A DNA stretch of 64,000 bases from Palleronia sp. THAF1. GTDB taxonomy: Bacteria > Pseudomonadota > Alphaproteobacteria > Rhodobacterales > Rhodobacteraceae. Below, in pieces: positions 55,294 through 63,571 of this stretch (position 1 is its first letter; every line of letters begins with the position of its first letter). Under the pieces are notes generated by a model. The model had not been told where the DNA came from and did not search any database. It worked only from the letters and a program-made list of their open reading frames with translations. The stretch lies in assembly GCF_009363795.1 (NCBI RefSeq), contig NZ_CP045420.1:2833001-2897000 (forward strand), given 5' to 3'. The translations under genes and the position numbers were made by a program.

Positions 55294-56117
55294 AGCCGCC
55301 TGCGCGCCGTCACCGGCCCATCGCCCTGTGCGTCGATGCGGGCGATTGCGTCCTCGATCCGCTCATAGGACACTGCCATATGATGCGCGTTGGCGTGGAT
55401 CAGAACGTCGGCATCCACCGCCATCGCCACATGGCCTTTCCAGAAATACAGATCGCCGCGCTCTGGGACTTCGTCGGTCAGGGCACGGCCCAGCACAGCC
55501 TCTTGCAAGTCCGAGTCGCCGGGGCACGGGATGTGGCAGGCCAGGCACGCGGCCTGCACCAAGCCGGAACAGTCGATCCCCAGAGTCGAGTTGCCACCCC
55601 ACAGGTAAGGCACGCCAAAGAACAGCTGCGCCACCGCCGCGGGGTCGGTGAAGGCGCGGTTGGCGGGCACCAGATGCGGGCGGGGGATGTGCAGACCGCC
55701 CTCGATCTCGAAGAACTTGTCTCCGCCCGCGACGACTTTCACCCGCGCACCGAAGCCAAGGTGATGCACAGCGATCCGCTTCATGTCGGGCGCGGGATAG
55801 GCGTGGGTCGCGGCGACGCCGACGATGTGGGTGGCGTCGGCGCGCGCACCCAGATCGCCCTCGGCCACGTAGCCGACGTAGCCATCCTTGCCCGCGCGGA
55901 CGAAGGCCATGCCGCCGCGCCGCTCGAACACGTCCACCGGATCGCCCCACAAAAGCTGGCGATCGCGGGCGGTGCGGTCTGGCGTTTGCCACAGGTCGGC
56001 CACCGGCACCGTTACCTGCGCAGGTTCCGGCGTCACGAAAGCATCGGCACTCACGCGTCCCATCAACTCGCGCGCGGCGACACGGCCGTTGGCGGGGGTC
56101 AGGCGGCGGTCGGTCAT
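55290..56117 (-). CDS. NlpC/P60 family peptidoglycan hydrolase with SH3 domain
   Basis: A 275-residue C40 cysteine peptidase. The catalytic C183 is in DCSGLV, H229 in GHVAM, and H241 in IHAN. The N-terminal part has SH3-like repeats (from about 30 to 150). It should cut peptide stems in peptidoglycan; no signal peptide is seen. It has an ATGA overlap with the upstream aminopeptidase gene and a CTAG overlap with DUF2794. Confidence 0.9.
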   Translation of the reverse strand: MTDRRLTPANGRVAARELMGRVSADAFVTPEPAQVTVPVADLWQTPDRTARDRQLLWGDPVDVFERRGGMAFVRAGKDGYVGYVAEGDLGARADATHIVGVAATHAYPAPDMKRIAVHHLGFGARVKVVAGGDKFFEIEGGLHIPRPHLVPANRAFTDPAAVAQLFFGVPYLWGGNSTLGIDCSGLVQAACLACHIPCPGDSDLQEAVLGRALTDEVPERGDLYFWKGHVAMAVDADVLIHANAHHMAVSYERIEDAIARIDAQGDGPVTARRRL

Positions 56118-57502
56118 ACCATCCCCTCGATCGCCGCGAAGAGCGCTCGCGCCCCTTGGCCGACGCCGCCCTTGGGTCGGGCAGGCGACGCGCTGGGGTT
56201 CCAGCCGTAGATGTCGAAATGCACGTAACGCGGTGCCGTCACGAAGCGGCGCAGGAACAAGGCGGCGGTGATCGACCCGGCGAAACCGCCTTTGGGCGCA
56301 TTGTCGAGATCGGCGATGCCCGGCTCGATCATCGTCTCGTAGGGGGCCCAGAATGGCATACGCCACAGGGGATCGGCGTTGCGCGTGCCCGCGTCGGACA
56401 GCGCTTGCGCGAAGCCGTTGTCGTCGGTGTAGAACGGCGCGAGATCAGGCCCCACCGCCACGCGCGCGGCGCCCGTCAGTGTTGCCATCGAAACGGTCAG
56501 GTCGGTTTCTTCCTCTCCGGCCAAGGCCAACGCATCGGCCAGAACCAAGCGCCCCTCGGCATCGGTGTTGTTGATCTCTACCGTCAGCCCCTTGCGCGAG
56601 GGCAGGATATCACCGGGACGGAAGGCGTCGCCCGACACCGCGTTTTCTACCGCCGGGATCAGGACGCGCAGGCGGATGGGCTGCCCCGTCTCCATCAGCA
56701 TCTGAGCGAGGCCCAGCACCGTCGCTGCGCCGCCCATGTCCTTCTTCATCAGCCCCATAGAGGCACCGGGCTTCAGGTTCAGACCACCCGTATCGAAACA
56801 AACCCCCTTGCCGACCAGCGTGATGCGCGGACCGGCATTGCCCCACGTCATGTCGATCAGTCGCGGGGATCGCCCCTCTCCCGCGGCCTGCCCGACCGTG
56901 TGAATCAGCGGGAAACCTTCCGCGAGGGCGTCACCGTCGGTGATCGCGATCTGCGCGTCGAAACGGTCGGCCAAAGTCGTTGCCGCGCGGGCCAGATCGG
57001 CGGGGCCCATATCACGGGCGGGGGTGTTGATCAGATCGCGGGTCAGCGCCTCTCCGGCGGCCATCGCCTCCAACCGCGCGGCATCGACGCCAGCGGGCAC
57101 GACCAGCGTGGCGGTGGGTGCGGGAGACGTCGCGTAGCGTTCGAACCGGTAGCCCGCCAATAGCCACCCAAGCGCGGCTTCGTCCAACTGTGCGGCATCC
57201 AGATCACCGGAAAGACGCCACGGCCCCGCCGGCAGCGTCGCGCGGGCTGCGGCCACCGAGAACCGCGTGCGCGCTTGCGCCGACGCATCACCCAAGCCGA
57301 CCAAAGCCGCCTCTGGCGCGCCATTCGGTCCCGGCAGGACCAGCATCTGCCCCGGTTTGCCCTGAAACTCCGCCGCTTCCGCCCAAGCGCGATGCGGCTC
57401 GGACGCGCCGTCCTGCCACGCCGTAAAGCCATCGGGCGTCAACGCATACAGCGTCCGGACCTCGGCGGTGTCGGGGGCAAAGCGCAGGGGATCGTCGGTC
57501 AT
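56114..57502 (-). CDS. M17 leucyl aminopeptidase family protein
   Basis: A 462-residue metallopeptidase of the M17 family. The signature NTDAEGRL, the GKGVCFDTGG loop with the metal-binding lysine and aspartate, and MGLMKKDMGGAA are all present. It is coupled to the NlpC/P60 gene by ATGA, so it may handle peptides released from the cell wall, which is inference. ATG 57502 chosen because the frame above 57502 has no family match. Confidence 0.93.
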   Translation of the reverse strand: MTDDPLRFAPDTAEVRTLYALTPDGFTAWQDGASEPHRAWAEAAEFQGKPGQMLVLPGPNGAPEAALVGLGDASAQARTRFSVAAARATLPAGPWRLSGDLDAAQLDEAALGWLLAGYRFERYATSPAPTATLVVPAGVDAARLEAMAAGEALTRDLINTPARDMGPADLARAATTLADRFDAQIAITDGDALAEGFPLIHTVGQAAGEGRSPRLIDMTWGNAGPRITLVGKGVCFDTGGLNLKPGASMGLMKKDMGGAATVLGLAQMLMETGQPIRLRVLIPAVENAVSGDAFRPGDILPSRKGLTVEINNTDAEGRLVLADALALAGEEETDLTVSMATLTGAARVAVGPDLAPFYTDDNGFAQALSDAGTRNADPLWRMPFWAPYETMIEPGIADLDNAPKGGFAGSITAALFLRRFVTAPRYVHFDIYGWNPSASPARPKGGVGQGARALFAAIEGMV

Positions 57503-57571
57503 GGGGCGGCTTTCTGCTGGGTCATCGCGCCCGACCCTAGGCCCCACGCCGCCCGGTGCAATCCCCGGCGG

Positions 57572-57940
57572 TCACACCTGATCGCTGTGACGGCATGCAT
57601 CCTCGAACAACGCGCGGCCCAACCGCATCAGCCGCGCAGCGTTGGCAGCCAGTGCGGGCGCGTCATCACTGTGGGTCAGACGCTGCGTTGTGTGGGCCAC
57701 CCGCGCGATGCGATTCAGACCTAATGCCCCGGCCTGCTGCGCCAGGGGCTCCAGCCGGTCGCGCAGCAAATACAGGTCTCCGTGATTCCACGCGTGGGAG
57801 ATCGCGCTCATCCCCTCGGCCAACTCCTCCAGACCCGGCCCGAGGTCGGGGTGCCAACCGCCATCGGGCTGGGTGGTGCTCAGCAACCGCCAGGTATCCT
57901 GTTCGGCCCGTTCGGTCAGGCCCAGTTCGATCACGTTCAT
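57572..57940 (-). CDS. Unknown helical protein, 122 residues
   Basis: I do not recognise this protein. It begins MNVIELGLTERAEQDTWRLL and is mostly helical by eye, with clusters of leucine and alanine and no cysteine-rich or DNA-binding motif. Length and helices faintly resemble a histidine phosphotransfer fold, but no HxxKGxA motif is visible. ATG 57940 is chosen because GAAGG sits nine bases before it; ATG 57949 abuts the site. It is divergent from carbonic anhydrase. Confidence 0.6.
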   Translation of the reverse strand: MNVIELGLTERAEQDTWRLLSTTQPDGGWHPDLGPGLEELAEGMSAISHAWNHGDLYLLRDRLEPLAQQAGALGLNRIARVAHTTQRLTHSDDAPALAANAARLMRLGRALFEDACRHSDQV

Positions 57941-58074
57941 CTTCGGCATCCTTCATCGCTAGAGGATGACATGCCATCCGACGGTGCGTTGGACCCGACG
58001 TTGGCAAGGCAAGATGATGGAATGTCCCGACGATTCGCCGTAAAGCTTGTGCAGTCAGATGGAACGGAGTCCCC

Positions 58075-58722
58075 ATGTCACCTGCGAAGCCCCTGCCTCA
58101 GTACCTTGTTCAGCGCTATCACGGCTGGCACGCCACGACCTTTTCGGAGAACCACGCCTGGTATCGCCGATTGGCCGACGAGGGGCAGCGCCCGCGCGCG
58201 ATGGTGATTTCGTGCTGCGACAGCCGGGTGCACGTCACGTCGATCTTCGGGGCGGAGCAAGGTGAGTTCTTCATCCACCGCAACATCGCCAACCTGGTGC
58301 CGCCCTATGAACCGGATGGCGCGCAGCACGGCACCTCGGCGGCGGTCGAGTTCGCTGTGACGGCCTTGAAAGTCGCCCACGTGATCGTCATAGGCCACTC
58401 GCTGTGCGGCGGCGTGAAAGGGTGCATGGACATGTGTTCCGGCCACGCCCCCGAACTGGAAGAAAAGACCAGCTTCGTCGGCCGCTGGATGGACCTGCTG
58501 AAGCCGGGCTATGAGCGTTTGACGACGGAAAAGCCGGACTTCGACATCCGCGATCTGGAGCACGAGGCCGTGAAGACCTCTCTCGCCAACCTGATGACCT
58601 TTCCGTTCGTCAAAGAAGCAGTCGAGGCAGAGCGCCTATCCTTGCACGGTTTGCACACCGATATCGCGGAAGGCAGCCTGACGATGCTGGACGCGCGCAC
58701 GGATACGTTCCAGCCGGTCTAG
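58075..58722 (+). CDS. Beta-class carbonic anhydrase
   Basis: A 215-residue zinc enzyme that interconverts carbon dioxide and bicarbonate. Zinc ligands C48, H108 and C111 and the Asp-Arg dyad D49 and R51 (CDSR) are present, with the GHSLCGG loop near residue 107. It is cytoplasmic. Its start is ATG 58075 with GGAG shortly upstream. It stands alone, divergent from the 122-residue gene. Confidence 0.95.
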   Translation: MSPAKPLPQYLVQRYHGWHATTFSENHAWYRRLADEGQRPRAMVISCCDSRVHVTSIFGAEQGEFFIHRNIANLVPPYEPDGAQHGTSAAVEFAVTALKVAHVIVIGHSLCGGVKGCMDMCSGHAPELEEKTSFVGRWMDLLKPGYERLTTEKPDFDIRDLEHEAVKTSLANLMTFPFVKEAVEAERLSLHGLHTDIAEGSLTMLDARTDTFQPV

Positions 58723-58742
58723 GCGGTCGCATCGCAGCCGAT

Positions 58743-58928
58743 TCAGCTTGCCAGTTGCAACGGCTCTGGCGGCGTGACGTCGAACAGCTTGTCGATTTTG
58801 CTGCGGGTGCGGTGGCGCCGCTCGGTCGGGCGGTCGGGCGTCTCGAAAAACACGTTGTCCTTCGAGTGGCGAGACAGGCTCAGGGCGCGAGTGCGGCCCG
58901 AACGGGCTTTTTGGCTGAGGTCTATCAT
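58743..58928 (-). CDS. Small basic protein, 61 residues
   Basis: A 61-residue basic protein with many arginines in the middle (PTERRHRTRSK region) and the C-terminal PPEPLQLAS. GGAGA lies just before its start. I do not recognise it. It may be a nucleic-acid binding or regulatory small protein, or simply conserved without function here. It lies 20 bases beyond the carbonic anhydrase stop on the opposite strand. Confidence 0.55.
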   Translation of the reverse strand: MIDLSQKARSGRTRALSLSRHSKDNVFFETPDRPTERRHRTRSKIDKLFDVTPPEPLQLAS

Positions 58929-59201
58929 TCTGCTTCTCCTGCTGGGACCGGGTATCGTCGGTCGTGGCAAGATCAGAGTCGTCAATGGGTGTGGCGGAAA
59001 CGTGGCGACAGCATCGCAATTCGCGCAAAATGCTTTGAACGGGCGAAGAGTAAACGGATCACCCTTAATTCGATGCGTCGGACCAGCACTGCACACTGCG
59101 TGCGCAATGGGTGGTCTGCCCTTTGCCGCCGGCCTTTAATCAAAGGCATTCGGCAGCGATGCGGGCGTGAAGACTTGCGCCTTCATTCCGCCACAATCCG
59201 A

Positions 59202-59300
59202 TCACTCGGCGGCAACGACGAACACGTTTTCTTCGATCTGCTTGATGCCCTTCAGGGCGATCTGGCGACGCTTGGCGGCTTTGAGCATGAGTTCGGACAT
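59202..59300 (-). CDS. Short basic protein, 32 residues
   Basis: A 32-residue ORF starting MSELMLKAAKRRQ and ending VFVVAAE. AAAGAGA sits just upstream of its ATG. It lies between the 61-residue gene and asd on the same strand. An inverted repeat 59352-59367 is 50 bases before its start. Composition is plausible for a small regulatory peptide, but coding is not proven. Confidence 0.45.
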   Translation of the reverse strand: MSELMLKAAKRRQIALKGIKQIEENVFVVAAE

Positions 59301-59351
59301 AACGGTCTCTTTCGTGTTTTCCATCGTTGTGCCGTAAGCCACGGGCGCACT

Positions 59352-59367
59352 GTGAAACGAGTTTCAC
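59352..59367. promoter_or_regulatory. Inverted repeat upstream of the 32-residue gene
   Basis: A perfect 7-bp palindrome with a two-base centre (59352-59358 with 59361-59367, GTGAAAC-GA-GTTTCAC). It is close to the likely promoter of the 32-residue gene and could be an operator. A related GTGA-rich pattern follows at about 59373. Confidence 0.4.
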
Positions 59368-59390
59368 GGCGTCGTGATTTTTTTCACGAA

Positions 59391-59421
59391 AAGCAAAAAG
59401 GCGAGCCTGCGAAGGCCCGCC
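59391..59421 (-). terminator. Intrinsic terminator of asd
   Basis: On the minus strand a 9-bp stem (59421-59413 with 59408-59400, one G-U pair) closes a 4-base loop and is followed by five T residues (59395-59399 in A form). It lies about 42 bases after the asd stop. Confidence 0.85.
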
Positions 59422-59463
59422 CCAACTGAAATTAACGTATTACGAAGACCCGGTGTACCGCAG

Positions 59464-60486
59464 TCAGCCCTTCTTCAAAACCTCACGCCCCAACAACTCG
59501 GCGATCTGGATTGCATTCAGGGCAGCGCCCTTGCGCAGATTGTCGGACACGCACCACAGCGACAGGCCGTTGTCGATGGTCGGGTCCTGGCGGATGCGGC
59601 TGATGAAAGTGGCAAAGTCGCCGACGCATTCGATGGGCGTGACGTAGCCGCCCGGCTCGCGCTTATCCACGACCATTATGCCCGGCGCCTCGCGCAGGAT
59701 GTCGCGCGCTTCGTCTTCGTCCAGGAACTCTTCGAACTCGATGTTGATCGCTTCCGAATGGCCCACGAAGACCGGCACGCGCACGCAGGTTGCATGCACC
59801 TTGATGGAGGTATCGACGATCTTCTTCGTCTCTACGACCATCTTCCACTCTTCCTTTGTCGAGCCGTCTTCCATGAAGACGTCGATCTGCGGGATCACGT
59901 TGAAGGCGATCTGCTTCTGAAAGGCCTTGGGCGGCTTGCTGTCGGTCGGGTTGTAGATCGACTTCGTCTGATCCCACAGCTCATCAAGACCGTCTTTCCC
60001 GGCGCCGGACACGGATTGATAGGTGGACACCACCACGCGCTTGATCTTCGCGCGGTCGTGCAGCGGCTTCAGCGCCACCACCATCTGCGCGGTCGAACAG
60101 TTGGGGTTCGCGATGATGTTCTTCTTGGAATAGCCGTGGACCGCTTCGGGGTTCACCTCCGGCACGATCAGCGGCACTTCGCTGTCGTAGCGGTACAGCG
60201 ACGAATTATCGATCACCACGCAGCCCGCCTTGGCGGCCTTGGGCGCGTAGGTCTTCGTTGCGTCCGACCCGATGGCGAACAGGGCCATGTCATAGCCCGT
60301 GAAATCGAACGTATCGAGATCCTTGGTCTTCAGCGTCCGGTCACCGTAGCTCACTTCGGTGCCCAGTGACTTGCGCGATGCCAGCGCGACCACCTCGTCG
60401 GCGGGAAAATCGCGTTCGGCAAGGATGTTCAGCATTTCGCGACCCACGTTGCCCGTGGCGCCTGCGACGACGATCCTGTAACCCAT
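59464..60486 (-). CDS. asd: Aspartate-semialdehyde dehydrogenase
   Basis: A 340-residue enzyme that makes aspartate semialdehyde in lysine, threonine and methionine biosynthesis. The catalytic cysteine is C130 in NPNCST, and GATGNVGREML is the cofactor-binding start. ATG 60486 has AAAGGA upstream. A strong terminator follows. It stands alone. Confidence 0.96.
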   Translation of the reverse strand: MGYRIVVAGATGNVGREMLNILAERDFPADEVVALASRKSLGTEVSYGDRTLKTKDLDTFDFTGYDMALFAIGSDATKTYAPKAAKAGCVVIDNSSLYRYDSEVPLIVPEVNPEAVHGYSKKNIIANPNCSTAQMVVALKPLHDRAKIKRVVVSTYQSVSGAGKDGLDELWDQTKSIYNPTDSKPPKAFQKQIAFNVIPQIDVFMEDGSTKEEWKMVVETKKIVDTSIKVHATCVRVPVFVGHSEAINIEFEEFLDEDEARDILREAPGIMVVDKREPGGYVTPIECVGDFATFISRIRQDPTIDNGLSLWCVSDNLRKGAALNAIQIAELLGREVLKKG

Positions 60487-60595
60487 GGAATGTCCTTTCG
60501 ATAACGTCGCGGTCTCTAACGGATGCGATTGGAACGTGAAAGGCCCCGCAGACGTCCTATGTGTGTCAACGGACCGCTAACAAGGAGCATTCGCC

Positions 60596-60673
60596 ATGAT
60601 GTATATTCTCGTTCTTCTGATCCTCGTCGCCTTGCTGGCCCTGGCCGGCTTCAACTTCATGAAGAGCAAGTAA
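60596..60673 (+). CDS. 25-residue hydrophobic membrane peptide
   Basis: A 25-residue peptide, almost entirely one hydrophobic helix (MMYILVLLILVALLALAG), ending in FMKSK. AAGGAGC lies eight bases before the ATG at 60596. No terminator is seen. It lies between asd and the phosphatase gene, on the opposite strand to both. Such peptides can be subunits of larger membrane complexes or toxin-like, but none is recognised here. Confidence 0.6.
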   Translation: MMYILVLLILVALLALAGFNFMKSK

Positions 60674-60682
60674 ACCTGCGCT

Positions 60683-61474
60683 TCACGTTCCGGGGACGAG
60701 CGCGCGGCGTCCGTCCTCGTGCAACGTGAAGACAGAGCGGCCTTCTATCGCCGCAGGTATCAGCGGTCTGCCATAACCGGCACCGCCATCGAGATTCACG
60801 CGGTTTCCCCGATGTTCGGGGAAGTCCAAGGCAGTGTGTCCGTGGATCACAAGCCATGGGTGGGGGCTTTCGACCTCCAGCCACCCGTCCCTGATCCACA
60901 TCAGATCTTCCGGGTCCTGCTGTGCCAAGGGCACATCCGGCGCAATGCCGGCGTGGACGAACAACAGATCGCCTTCTTCGATGTGGTGCGGCAGGTCCGA
61001 TAGGAATTGCACATGTGCGTCTGGCACGGCCTCTCGCGCGGCACTGCTAAGCTCCATATCCGACAGCGACTGCCCGTCGATTTCATAGGAGGCCAGCGTT
61101 TCACGCCCGCCGTTGCGATCATGCAGGAACAGCGGCGCACCGCCCAACCCATAAGAGGCAAGCGTCGACGGCCCGCCCAGACGTTTGTTCATCCAGCTCA
61201 GGCCAGAGCCGATGTGGCTGTCGTGCTGCGCGCCGTTGGTCAAGAAGTTCAAAAACATCTGATCGTGATTGCCACGCACGAAACGCCAGTTGCGCCCCGC
61301 GTCACGTCCTTCGATCAGACGATCCAGCACGCCGCGACTGTCGGGGCCGCGGTCGGTGAAATCGCCCAGAAACACCACCTGCGCGTCCGGCCCGCCGTCT
61401 GCCTCGATCAGCGCCAGCGCGCGATCAAGCTCTGCGGCCTGTCCGTGGATGTCGCCCACTGCGTATAGGGTCAT
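60683..61474 (-). CDS. Metallophosphoesterase (serine/threonine phosphatase-like)
   Basis: A 263-residue calcineurin-like phosphoesterase. GDIHG at residues 7-11, GDFTDRG at 37-43 and GNHD at 68-71 are the metal-site motifs, with a later VIHGHT. It is of the PPP-type small bacterial phosphatases. The start overlaps pyrF by 4 bases (ATGA). Substrate unknown. Confidence 0.93.
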   Translation of the reverse strand: MTLYAVGDIHGQAAELDRALALIEADGGPDAQVVFLGDFTDRGPDSRGVLDRLIEGRDAGRNWRFVRGNHDQMFLNFLTNGAQHDSHIGSGLSWMNKRLGGPSTLASYGLGGAPLFLHDRNGGRETLASYEIDGQSLSDMELSSAAREAVPDAHVQFLSDLPHHIEEGDLLFVHAGIAPDVPLAQQDPEDLMWIRDGWLEVESPHPWLVIHGHTALDFPEHRGNRVNLDGGAGYGRPLIPAAIEGRSVFTLHEDGRRALVPGT

Positions 61475-62163
61475 CCCGCGATCTCTGCACCAATAGCGCG
61501 CGCCGCCGCAGCCGGATCAGCAGCCTGCCAGACCGGCCGACCAACCACGATGTGATCCGCGCCCGCCTGCAAGGCTGCTGCCGGTGTGCTGATGCGCTTC
61601 TGGTCGCCTTGCGCCGCGCCCGCTGGCCGAACGCCCGGCGTGACGATCAGCCGACCATTCGCCGCCCCAAGGCCGCGAATCGCTGCGGCTTCCTGCGGGC
61701 TCGCGATCACGCCATCGGCCCCGGCCTCGAACGCGCGACCCGCACGCTCGACCACCAGATCGGACACATCGCCCGCCTGCATCAGCCCGTCATCCAGATC
61801 GGCACGGTCCAGCGAGGTCAAGATCGTCACCGCCAAAATGCGCGTGTTCGTCCCAGACGCCCCTTCCATCGCGGCACGCACGACATGCGGGTCGCCATGC
61901 ACCGTCAGGAAGTCCAGATCGAACCGGCACAGGCCCCGCACCGCAGCTTCGACCGTCGCGCCGATATCGAACAGCTTCATATCCAGGAAGATACGCTTGC
62001 CGTGCTCGTCCTTAAGCTCTTGCGCCAGCGCCAGACCACCGCCGGTCAGCATCCCCAAACCGATCTTGTAGAACCCCACCGAGTCGCCCAGCCGCTCGGC
62101 CAAAGCCAGTGCGGCCATCGCGTCCGGCACATCCAGAGCTACGATAAGTCTGTCGTCGGTCAT
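61471..62163 (-). CDS. pyrF: Orotidine-5'-phosphate decarboxylase
   Basis: A 230-residue TIM-barrel enzyme that makes UMP. The Asp-x-Lys-x-x-Asp catalytic array is D61, K63 and D66 in DMKLFDIG, and the phosphate loop VVGRPVW is near the end. ATG 62163 has AAGGAGA upstream. It is coupled to the phosphoesterase gene by ATGA. Confidence 0.96.
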   Translation of the reverse strand: MTDDRLIVALDVPDAMAALALAERLGDSVGFYKIGLGMLTGGGLALAQELKDEHGKRIFLDMKLFDIGATVEAAVRGLCRFDLDFLTVHGDPHVVRAAMEGASGTNTRILAVTILTSLDRADLDDGLMQAGDVSDLVVERAGRAFEAGADGVIASPQEAAAIRGLGAANGRLIVTPGVRPAGAAQGDQKRISTPAAALQAGADHIVVGRPVWQAADPAAAARAIGAEIAG

Positions 62164-62274
62164 GTCGTCTCTCCTTGCCTCGCACCGCCCTTGCCCCATC
62201 TGAGACAGTGCAGCAAGGCGCGGACCCCGCGATGGGGACATTCGATGCCTGCCAGATATTCTACGGAGACGTTC

Positions 62275-62991
62275 ATGGCCAATTCCTCGCTTAGCAATAC
62301 CAACCCTCTGGTCCCGATCGGCATCATCGGTGCCGTCGTCGCCGCCGTGATGATCGGCGTCTTCGCCGTCGCCGATGATGGCCCGCCCGATGAGCCGACC
62401 GTGATCGCGGAAGACGTGGACGGAGAGCCCGCAGGCGCGGGCACGATGGCCGAGGGCGAAGCCGACATGGAAGAAGAGGGCGTCACCGAAGAACTTGATG
62501 AGGTAGAGCCAGCCGCTGGCGGCGAGATCCCGGCGCAAGAGAACATCGACACCGAAGGGTCGGATGAGGCCAGCACCGAAAGCGACAGCGAAGCTTCGGA
62601 TAGCGAAGCTGCGGACGCGCAGGGCAACGAAACCGAAGAGCGCGTGACCGAGGAAGGGGCGACCACGACCGAAGCCTCTGAAGCCGGTGGCGCGGATGGC
62701 GAACAGCCCGTCGGTGCCGATGCCGCCGAGCAGGACGGTGCGGCCAGCGAAGAGGACGATTCCTTCCTGATTGATGAAAGCAGTGACAACCCGACGCCCG
62801 CCGACGAGAACACCGAGTCTTCGACGGAGAACGCTGAAGCCCTGCCCGAAGGCCGCGACGCGGAGACCGAGCTGAATCCAGAGGACTGCCAGGATATCGT
62901 GCGCGACACCGACGATGGCGGTGCGGCGGTTGTGCCGACCCCCTCTGGCCCCAATGGCAACATCGGTGACTGCGTGGAAAGCGCGCAGTAA
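62275..62991 (+). CDS. Anchored acidic protein of unknown function
   Basis: A 238-residue protein with one membrane helix near residues 13-32 (PIGIIGAVVAAVMIGVFAV), then a long highly acidic, low-complexity extracytoplasmic tail full of Asp, Glu, Ser, Thr and Ala. Two cysteines are near the C-terminus (PEDCQD and IGDCVE) and may pair. ATG 62275 with GGAGA upstream is preferred; ATG 62245 is a weaker option. It has a strong bidirectional terminator behind it. No family recognised. Confidence 0.72.
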   Translation: MANSSLSNTNPLVPIGIIGAVVAAVMIGVFAVADDGPPDEPTVIAEDVDGEPAGAGTMAEGEADMEEEGVTEELDEVEPAAGGEIPAQENIDTEGSDEASTESDSEASDSEAADAQGNETEERVTEEGATTTEASEAGGADGEQPVGADAAEQDGAASEEDDSFLIDESSDNPTPADENTESSTENAEALPEGRDAETELNPEDCQDIVRDTDDGGAAVVPTPSGPNGNIGDCVESAQ

Positions 62992-63013
62992 TCCGATCCC
63001 ACCCCAATCGCAC

Positions 63014-63046
63014 AAAAAAACGCCCTGTCGAAAGACAGGGCGTTTT
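63014..63046. terminator. Bidirectional intrinsic terminator
   Basis: A 9-bp stem (63021-63029 with 63034-63042) around a GAAA loop is flanked by A7 on the left and T4 on the right. It ends the acidic protein gene (plus) and the 94-residue gene (minus, stop at 63083). Confidence 0.92.
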
Positions 63047-63082
63047 GAGTTGAGGTAGGTCGTACCTACAGGCAGTGAACAT

Positions 63083-63367
63083 TCAAGCGGCGTGGACGGC
63101 ACCCGCGCTTGTGGTCTGTGACATGAAGTGCTCGGCGAGCATGGTCGCGTCGGCAATCAGGCGGGCGCGCAACGGGGCCGCACCTTTGTCATTCACATTC
63201 GTGCGGACGCGATAGGGGCGCAGCGGGCTGCCCTGTTGCTTGACGTAAAGCGTCACGGTGGCCTCGATCCGACCGAAATCACGGTCGCGTGAGACGGCAT
63301 CAATATCGGCATCGACGAAAATCATTCCGGATGTACCGTTGAGAATCTTGGGAAGCGTGCCTGTCAT
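63083..63367 (-). CDS. Unknown small protein, 94 residues
   Basis: I do not recognise this protein. It begins MTGTLPKILNGTSGMIFVD, has a beta-rich middle and a helical C-terminal segment (LIADATMLAEHFM). AGGAGCA lies before the start. It is divergent from clpB, and a consensus DnaA-box sequence lies 61 bases upstream of its ATG. Confidence 0.65.
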   Translation of the reverse strand: MTGTLPKILNGTSGMIFVDADIDAVSRDRDFGRIEATVTLYVKQQGSPLRPYRVRTNVNDKGAAPLRARLIADATMLAEHFMSQTTSAGAVHAA

Positions 63368-63427
63368 TGTCTTGCTCCTATCTGCTCGAAGCGACTTTTT
63401 TGCCGCGTTGTCCATAATACGCGCGAG

Positions 63428-63436
63428 CCTGTGGAT
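63428..63436. promoter_or_regulatory. DnaA-box-like 9-mer
   Basis: The minus-strand sequence TTATCCACA is an exact match to the DnaA-box consensus. It is a single site in the intergenic region between the 94-residue gene and clpB. A single match can occur by chance. Confidence 0.35.
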
Positions 63437-63571
63437 AAGTTCCTTCACACGCCTGTGAGCGCCAATCTTGATCGATTCCCCGCCAGTCCCCATCTCCTTG
63501 TCACAAGGCCCAAATCGCCGTGCCGCATCAGGGCGGCGAAGACACGGGCGCTTATGTAGGAGAGTGACGAC

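Noticed and set aside
59374-60369. Long plus-strand frame opposite asd.
   Set aside because: Antisense shadow; asd has a catalytic cysteine motif and good ribosome binding site.
63480-63571. RpoH-type heat-shock promoter before clpB.
   Set aside because: A CTTG-like -35 is present near 63496 but the matching -10 is poor, so it was not annotated.
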